From Rhodococcus sp. 4CII (GTDB lineage Bacteria > Actinomycetota > Actinomycetes > Mycobacteriales > Mycobacteriaceae): DNA of 64,000 nt. Below, piece after piece: positions 59,677-64,000 of the stretch; position 1 is the stretch's first letter; the number at the start of each line of letters is the position of its first letter. The notes under the pieces were generated by a model. That model saw nothing but the letters and a program-made list of their open reading frames with translations, ran no database searches and was not told where the DNA came from. The position numbers and the translations under genes were made by a program. The DNA lies in contig NZ_JACCFE010000002.1 in assembly GCF_014256275.1 (NCBI RefSeq), forward strand, positions 2,418,001 through 2,482,000, given 5' to 3'.

Positions 59677-60365
59677 CCACGCACGACTCGGAGAGCACCA
59701 GCTTCCTGTACCCGTTCATCGACTCGGAGGAGACCGACGCGCAGAGCCTCCTCGACGACCTCGCCGCCTCCGCGCGGGGGAAGGCCACCGAGAGCGCGCG
59801 CCTGCAGAAGGAGTCCCTCGACGAATACGGGGACGGCCTCACCGCCGCCGGCATCGACATGGCCGACAGGTTCCGCCGCGGCGGCCGCCTCTACACGTTC
59901 GGCAACGGCGGCAGTTCCACCGACGCCGCCACGCTGGCGTCGCTGTTCAGCCGTCCCGCCCGCGGACGCCCGGTGGCCGCCTGGTCACTGGCCGCCGATC
60001 AGGCCGTGGTGACGGCCCTGGGCAACGACGTGGGCTTCGATCTGATCTTCAAGCGGCAGATCATCGCCCACGCCCGGGAACACGACGTCGCGATCGCGCT
60101 GTCGACGTCCGGCAATTCGGACGATCTGATGACCGCGCTGACCGAGGCCAAGCAGCGGGGTCTGCTCACCATCGGATTCGCCGGGCACGAGGGCGGCCGG
60201 ATGGCGGCGATGGCGTCTGCCGGCGAACTCGACTTCTGCTACACCGTCCACTCGCAGAGCATCCACCGGATCCAGGAGAGCCACGCGATGCTCGGGTACC
60301 GGCTGTGGTCGGTCGCCCAGGACCATATGGCGCGGATCGCTCCCAAATCTGTGGAGGCTTCATGA
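59673..60365 (+). CDS. SIS-domain phosphosugar isomerase-like protein (GmhA type)
   Basis: 230 aa. SIS motifs: LYTFGNGGSSTDAATLASLF, IALSTSGNSDDLMTAL, and the GmhA-type end HSQSIHRIQESHAMLGY. GmhA converts sedoheptulose-7-P to D-glycero-manno-heptose-7-P, but no heptose pathway genes are here. ATGA overlaps with both the SIS-HypC gene and hypE place it firmly within the hydrogenase operon. The SIS domain pairs naturally with the SIS-like part of the gene before it, so a heteromeric complex is possible. Confidence 0.85.
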   Translation: MTTHDSESTSFLYPFIDSEETDAQSLLDDLAASARGKATESARLQKESLDEYGDGLTAAGIDMADRFRRGGRLYTFGNGGSSTDAATLASLFSRPARGRPVAAWSLAADQAVVTALGNDVGFDLIFKRQIIAHAREHDVAIALSTSGNSDDLMTALTEAKQRGLLTIGFAGHEGGRMAAMASAGELDFCYTVHSQSIHRIQESHAMLGYRLWSVAQDHMARIAPKSVEAS

Positions 60366-61462
60366 GCACGACCGAACCGGCCACGTCGGCGGAACGCGAA
60401 GACCGCGTCCTCGAGCGGATCGACAAGTTCCGGCAACGCCGTCCCCGGCTGCTCGACGAGGTGGTGACGCTCGCGCACGGTGCGGGCGGAAAGTCGTCGG
60501 CGGCGCTGGTGGACGCGGTGTTCGTCGAGGCGTTCCGCAACGACGAACTCGAGCAACTCGGTGACGCGGCCGCGCTGAGCATGCCGTCGGGTGAACGGCT
60601 CGCATTCTCCACCGACTCGTATGTGGTTCAGCCGCTGCGCTTTCCAGGCGGTTCCATCGGGCACCTCGCGGTGCACGGGACCGTCAACGATCTGGCCGTC
60701 TCCGGCGCGCGCCCGCGGTGGTTGTCGGCGGCGTTCGTCATCGAGGAGGGTTTCCCGATCGCCGAACTGCGGGAGATCGTCGCTGACATGAGCGAGGCCG
60801 CGGTCCTGTCGGGGGTGCAGATCGTCACCGGCGACACCAAGGTCGTCGGCAAGGGCGCCGCCGACGGCGTCTACATCTCCACCGCCGGTGTCGGTGTCAT
60901 CCCGGAGGGCAGGCGGCTGTCACCGGACCTCGTGCGCGCGGGCGACAAGGTTCTGCTGTCGGGGACCATCGGCGCACACGGCATGGCCGTGATGCTCGCC
61001 CGCGGCGACCTGGCCATCGAGGCCGACATCGCCTCCGACACGGCCCCCGTCAATTCCTTGGTGGAGGCGTTGCTGGAGGCAGCCCCGTCGACGCGGTGGA
61101 TGCGGGACGCCACCCGCGGCGGTGTCGGCACCGTGTGCAACGAACTGGCGCACGCCTCGCAACTCGCCGTCATCATCGACGAGCACTCCCTGCCCATCGA
61201 GCCTCAGGTGCTGGGCGCCTGCGACATGCTCGGCATCGACCCGCTGTATGTGGCGAACGAGGGCAAGTTCGTCGCGGTCGTCGCGGCGGAGGAGGCGGAC
61301 GCAGCCGTCGCGGCGTTGCGGGCCCATCCGCGGGGAGCCGATGCCGCTGCGGTGGGCGAGATCCTGGCCGAGCCGCCGGGCATCGTCGCACTGCGAACCT
61401 CGTTCGGCGGCAGCCGGATCGTCGACATGCTCGTCGGCGACCCGCTTCCCCGAATCTGCTGA
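60362..61462 (+). CDS. hypE: Hydrogenase maturation protein HypE
   Basis: 366 aa, PurM-like fold. VTLAHGAGGKSSAALVD is the N-terminal ATP site, AVHGTVNDLAVSGARPRWLS the purine-site motif, and the protein ends in PRIC, whose last cysteine carries the thiocarbamate turned into thiocyanate. It works with HypF and hands cyanide to HypC/HypD. The coding region overlaps the SIS gene by 4 bp. Confidence 0.96.
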   Translation: MSTTEPATSAEREDRVLERIDKFRQRRPRLLDEVVTLAHGAGGKSSAALVDAVFVEAFRNDELEQLGDAAALSMPSGERLAFSTDSYVVQPLRFPGGSIGHLAVHGTVNDLAVSGARPRWLSAAFVIEEGFPIAELREIVADMSEAAVLSGVQIVTGDTKVVGKGAADGVYISTAGVGVIPEGRRLSPDLVRAGDKVLLSGTIGAHGMAVMLARGDLAIEADIASDTAPVNSLVEALLEAAPSTRWMRDATRGGVGTVCNELAHASQLAVIIDEHSLPIEPQVLGACDMLGIDPLYVANEGKFVAVVAAEEADAAVAALRAHPRGADAAAVGEILAEPPGIVALRTSFGGSRIVDMLVGDPLPRIC

Positions 61463-61487
61463 CGTACAGCCCGAGAGGAGAACCACG

Positions 61488-61760
61488 ATGTGTCTGGGGA
61501 TACCCGGTCAGGTGGTCGACATCGTCGATGCCGAACAGCATCTGGCGAAGGTGGACGTGAACGGCGTCCAGAGAACGATCAGTGTGCGACTGCTCGCCGA
61601 AGAAGGTCTCGTCGTCGGTGACTGGGTGCTCGTACACGTCGGTTTCGCGATGGCGAAGATCGACGAGATCGAGGCGCAGCTGACGTTGGATCAGGTGCAG
61701 AAGATGGGCGCCGACTACGTGAACGAGATCGACGCGTTCAACTCGTCCGAAATCGCGTGA
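61488..61760 (+). CDS. hypC: Hydrogenase maturation chaperone HypC
   Basis: 90 aa. The start MCLGIPGQVVDI has the essential cysteine at position 2, and the middle VGDWVLVHVGFAMAKIDE is the family signature. It binds HypD and carries the Fe(CN)2CO unit to the large subunit precursor. GAGAGGAG stands before the ATG. Follows hypE by 25 bp. Confidence 0.96.
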   Translation: MCLGIPGQVVDIVDAEQHLAKVDVNGVQRTISVRLLAEEGLVVGDWVLVHVGFAMAKIDEIEAQLTLDQVQKMGADYVNEIDAFNSSEIA

Positions 61761-61785
61761 CTACAGCAAGAACGAGGTAACAGGG

Positions 61786-62913
61786 ATGAAGTTCGTCGAC
61801 GAATTCCGGGACCCGGCGGCGGCGCGCGCCCTGGTCAAATCCATCACCGAACTGGCCCGCGGCGACGAGTTCAAGTTCATGGAGGTGTGCGGCGGCCATA
61901 CCCACACGATCTATCGGCACGGCATCGAGCATCTGCTGCCGGAGACCGTTGAACTGGTGCACGGCCCCGGATGTCCGGTGTGCGTCATCCCGATGGGCCG
62001 CGTCGACGACGCCATGTGGCTCGCCGAGCAGCCCGGCGTCATCTTCACGACGTTCGGCGACATGATGCGGGTGCCCGGATCCAAGGGCAATCTCATCGAG
62101 GCCAAGGCCCGCGGCGCGGATGTCCGCTTCGTGTATTCGCCGCTGGACGCACTCAAGGTGGCCCTCGACAACCCCGACCACCAGGTGGTGTTCTTCGCCG
62201 TCGGTTTCGAGACCACCGCGCCGTCCACTGCGGTGACGCTGGTCCGCGCGCGGGCGCTGGGTGTGAAGAACTTCAGCGTGTTCTGCAACCACGTCACGAT
62301 CGTTCCGCCGATCAAGGCGATCCTCGAATCCCCCGACCTCCGGTTGTCGGGTTTCCTCGGTCCCGGCCACGTGTCCACCGTCGTGGGGCTGCGCCCGTAC
62401 CGGTTCGTGAACGAGGTGTACGGGAAGCCGATGGTGGTCGCGGGTTTCGAGCCGCTCGACATCCTCGCGTCGGTGCACATGCTGCTCCAGCAGATCCGTG
62501 AGGGTCGCTGCGAGATCGAGAACCAGTACAAACGGGTGGTGCGCGCGGAGGGCAACGTGCAGGCGCTGAAGCTGATGGCCGAGACGTTCGAGTTGCGACC
62601 GCACTTCGAGTGGCGCGGGCTCGGTTTCATCTCGCACAGCGCGCTCAAGGTCCACCGCGACTACGTCGAGTTCGACGCCGAGGAGAAGTTCTCGATGCCG
62701 GGTGTCCGCGTCGCCGATCCGAAGGCCTGCCAGTGCGGCGAGGTTCTCAAGGGCGTCATCAAACCGTGGGAGTGCAAGGTCTTCGGGACGGCCTGCACAC
62801 CGGAGACCCCGATCGGCACGTGCATGGTCTCCCCGGAAGGTGCGTGCGCCGCCTACTACAACTTCGGCAGGCTGCACCGCGAGACGGCCCAATTGCTCGG
62901 TCAGCGAGGCTGA
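61786..62913 (+). CDS. hypD: Hydrogenase maturation iron-sulfur protein HypD
   Basis: 375 aa. Metal and cysteine motifs: EVCGGHTHTIYRHG, HGPGCPVCVIP, and GNHVT-like FCNHVTIVPP. The 4Fe-4S cluster cysteines lie in KACQCGEVLKG, KPWECKVFGTACTPETPIGTC and EGACAAYYNF. It is the scaffold where iron receives CO and CN. 25 bp after hypC. Confidence 0.96.
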   Translation: MKFVDEFRDPAAARALVKSITELARGDEFKFMEVCGGHTHTIYRHGIEHLLPETVELVHGPGCPVCVIPMGRVDDAMWLAEQPGVIFTTFGDMMRVPGSKGNLIEAKARGADVRFVYSPLDALKVALDNPDHQVVFFAVGFETTAPSTAVTLVRARALGVKNFSVFCNHVTIVPPIKAILESPDLRLSGFLGPGHVSTVVGLRPYRFVNEVYGKPMVVAGFEPLDILASVHMLLQQIREGRCEIENQYKRVVRAEGNVQALKLMAETFELRPHFEWRGLGFISHSALKVHRDYVEFDAEEKFSMPGVRVADPKACQCGEVLKGVIKPWECKVFGTACTPETPIGTCMVSPEGACAAYYNFGRLHRETAQLLGQRG

Positions 62914-62916
62914 CCG

Positions 62917-63729
62917 GTGATGCCGCGCGAACACACGATGCCGTCAGGGCACCGCGTGTTCGCGCAGTACGCGCACGCCCCGAACGCCCTGGGCTACTGC
63001 GGCCCTCCCGGTTCGGAGCGACTGCAGGCGGTCGCGTGCGGTGGGGCGCCGGACACCGACGTGGTGTGTTTGGCGAAGCAGTTCAGCGGCGCGTGGCCGT
63101 ACCAGGAGGTGATCGCGCGACTGGCCGGGATCCCGGACCCCTTGGACGAGAGCGTCGTTCGTGCCTACTGGACCGCGGACGAGCTCTCCGACCGCATCGA
63201 CCGCGCCGAATTCGGCGTCCAACTACTCGCCCGCCTCGCGTCGCAGGCCGGCCAGTACTGGAAGCACCTCACGGAGGACCTGCTCGGGGAGGCGGCGCCC
63301 ACCCACAACTTTCACGTGTTCGCGGTGTATCCGTGGTCGCGGTTGCTGCACACCGGAATGCCTCAGCCGCTGCAGGTTCTCGACTCGTGCCGCATCCGCT
63401 GGGGTGAGGTGGTGGGTCTCGATCACGATCGTGCCGTGGTCCGGTCCCGGCGACTGCAGTGGGACGGTACCCGGCTGTCCCTCGGGCCCGAGCAGGACGA
63501 CCCGGCCGACTACCGCGTGCCCGAAGGGGCTTTCGTCGCCGGCCTGACGGTCGGCGACCACGTCGCGCTGCACTGGGATTTCGTGTGCGACCGCCTCGAC
63601 GCCGATCGGGTCGGCAGGCTACGCAGGCAGACGGAATGGCAACTTGCACAGACCAATCAGCGGCTTGTCGGGGAGGTGTCCCCAGCCACTCCGAAACGGA
63701 CCGGCGCGAATGTTTCTCAGTTACCATGA
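62917..63729 (+). CDS. Uncharacterised protein of hydrogenase clusters (DUF6390-like)
   Basis: 270 aa from GTG 62917; ATG 62920 or ATG 62938 are equally possible. N-terminal QYAHAPNALGYCGPPG and CLAKQFSGAWPYQEVIA, then HNFHVFAVYPWSRLLHTG, then a C-terminal RVPEGAFVAGLTVGDHVALHWDFVCDRL resembling the small beta barrel of HypC-like domains. I recall this family from actinobacterial hydrogenase loci (DUF6390) but cannot give a function. It follows hypD by 3 bp. Confidence 0.7.
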   Translation: MMPREHTMPSGHRVFAQYAHAPNALGYCGPPGSERLQAVACGGAPDTDVVCLAKQFSGAWPYQEVIARLAGIPDPLDESVVRAYWTADELSDRIDRAEFGVQLLARLASQAGQYWKHLTEDLLGEAAPTHNFHVFAVYPWSRLLHTGMPQPLQVLDSCRIRWGEVVGLDHDRAVVRSRRLQWDGTRLSLGPEQDDPADYRVPEGAFVAGLTVGDHVALHWDFVCDRLDADRVGRLRRQTEWQLAQTNQRLVGEVSPATPKRTGANVSQLP

Positions 63730-63767
63730 CTACAACTCACGGCCTGAGTGGCCGGATCGGAGCCGAC

Positions 63768-64000
63768 ATGAACAAAATTCTGAACTCCCTGTCCGAGGAC
63801 GAGTTCGTGCTGATTCGTGAGACCAAGAAGGCGCAGATGGCCGATCTCGACGAGGACGCGCTGATCAAGCTGCACACCCGCATTCGCCGCGCCCGGAACA
63901 AGCACGTCAAGCTGTACCGCCAGGAAGGCGCGGCGAAGGTCGAAAACAAGGGTGCGCGTGGAGCCGGGAAGGCGGCCAACGTGCGCAACGCCGACAAGGC
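63768..64000 (+). CDS. Start of a small conserved protein, 3' end outside window
   Basis: Open frame running off the end: MNKILNSLSEDEFVLIRETK, then LIKLHTRIRRARNKHVKLYR, then a Lys/Arg/Gly/Ala-rich stretch (GARGAGKAANVRNADKA). Highly basic, helical start; may bind nucleic acid. ATG 63768 has CGGAG just upstream; an in-frame ATG at 63726 has none. About 78 residues are visible. It resembles small actinobacterial proteins of unknown function. Confidence 0.65.
   Translation, partial: MNKILNSLSEDEFVLIRETKKAQMADLDEDALIKLHTRIRRARNKHVKLYRQEGAAKVENKGARGAGKAANVRNADK

Noticed and set aside
1..64000. tRNA genes, CRISPR arrays, transposases, phage genes
   Set aside because: None seen. Regular short-spacer repeats, clover-leaf sequences and transposase motifs are absent, and gene spacing leaves little room.

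Overview
The window is gene-dense, high-G+C DNA in which nearly every reading frame stays open, a trait of actinomycetes. Gene content and order point to a rhodococcal or closely related mycolate-containing actinomycete (R. jostii / R. opacus type). The main evidence is a CYP51-ferredoxin-SDR-CYP123-TetR / aldehyde dehydrogenase-SDR-dehydrogenase-CMD block in the order I recall for Mycobacterium tuberculosis Rv0763c-Rv0771, and an SDR-SDR / echA20-ipdA-ipdB-ipdC block matching Rv3548c-Rv3553. I saw no tRNA, rRNA, CRISPR array, insertion sequence or prophage.

Layout. (1) 1-3874: end of a thiolase, an F420-type nitroreductase-family protein, a protein joining a GyrA-like coiled coil to a GNAT domain, and a FadD19-like acyl-CoA synthetase. 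(2) 3887-13859: the CYP51 block. Leftward genes (CYP123, SDR, CYP51, 3Fe-4S ferredoxin, SnoaL-like protein, unknown 418-aa protein) are translationally coupled, and a divergent rightward operon holds an aldehyde dehydrogenase and partners. A TetR gene sits between, and a 16-bp motif occurs both at its start and upstream of the dehydrogenase. (3) 13856-17612: a methyltransferase, then an opposing glycosyltransferase-methyltransferase-helical-repeat operon with a KstR-like site in front. (4) 17650-23983: an LLM oxidoreductase and the steroid C/D-ring genes (two SDRs, echA20, ipdA, ipdB, ipdC). (5) 24033-28784: serine hydrolase, AraC regulator, DUF2277 protein with a tandem repeat at its 3' end, GT87 membrane protein, PadR regulator. 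(6) 28794-39971: histidine use (HutC-like repressor, large NAD-glutamate dehydrogenase, NCS1 permease, hutU, hutI, hutG); hutH is absent. (7) 39992-49903: alpha/beta hydrolase, cold-shock protein, small secreted protein, an acyl-CoA dehydrogenase/CoA-transferase/IclR operon, then LysR, sodium-solute symporter, TetR, 2-hydroxyacid dehydrogenase and class II aldolase. (8) 49997-55532: TetR/CYP102-like P450, MFS/TetR, L-2-hydroxyglutarate oxidase. (9) 55575-64000: an XRE regulator with a ClpP-like protein lacking its catalytic residues, then a [NiFe]-hydrogenase maturation operon (hypF, a SIS-HypC fusion, a SIS protein, hypE, hypC, hypD, an unknown protein) and the start of one more gene.

Most operons are tightly coupled with ATGA, GTGA or TGATG overlaps. 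Convergent gene pairs are usually separated by long perfect hairpins, some of which share sequence with each other. Several operator candidates can be paired with neighbouring regulators by repeated motifs. The least explained parts are the SIS-HypC fusion with its SIS partner, the residue-poor ClpP homologue, the GyrA-GNAT fusion and the stand-alone CYP102-like P450.
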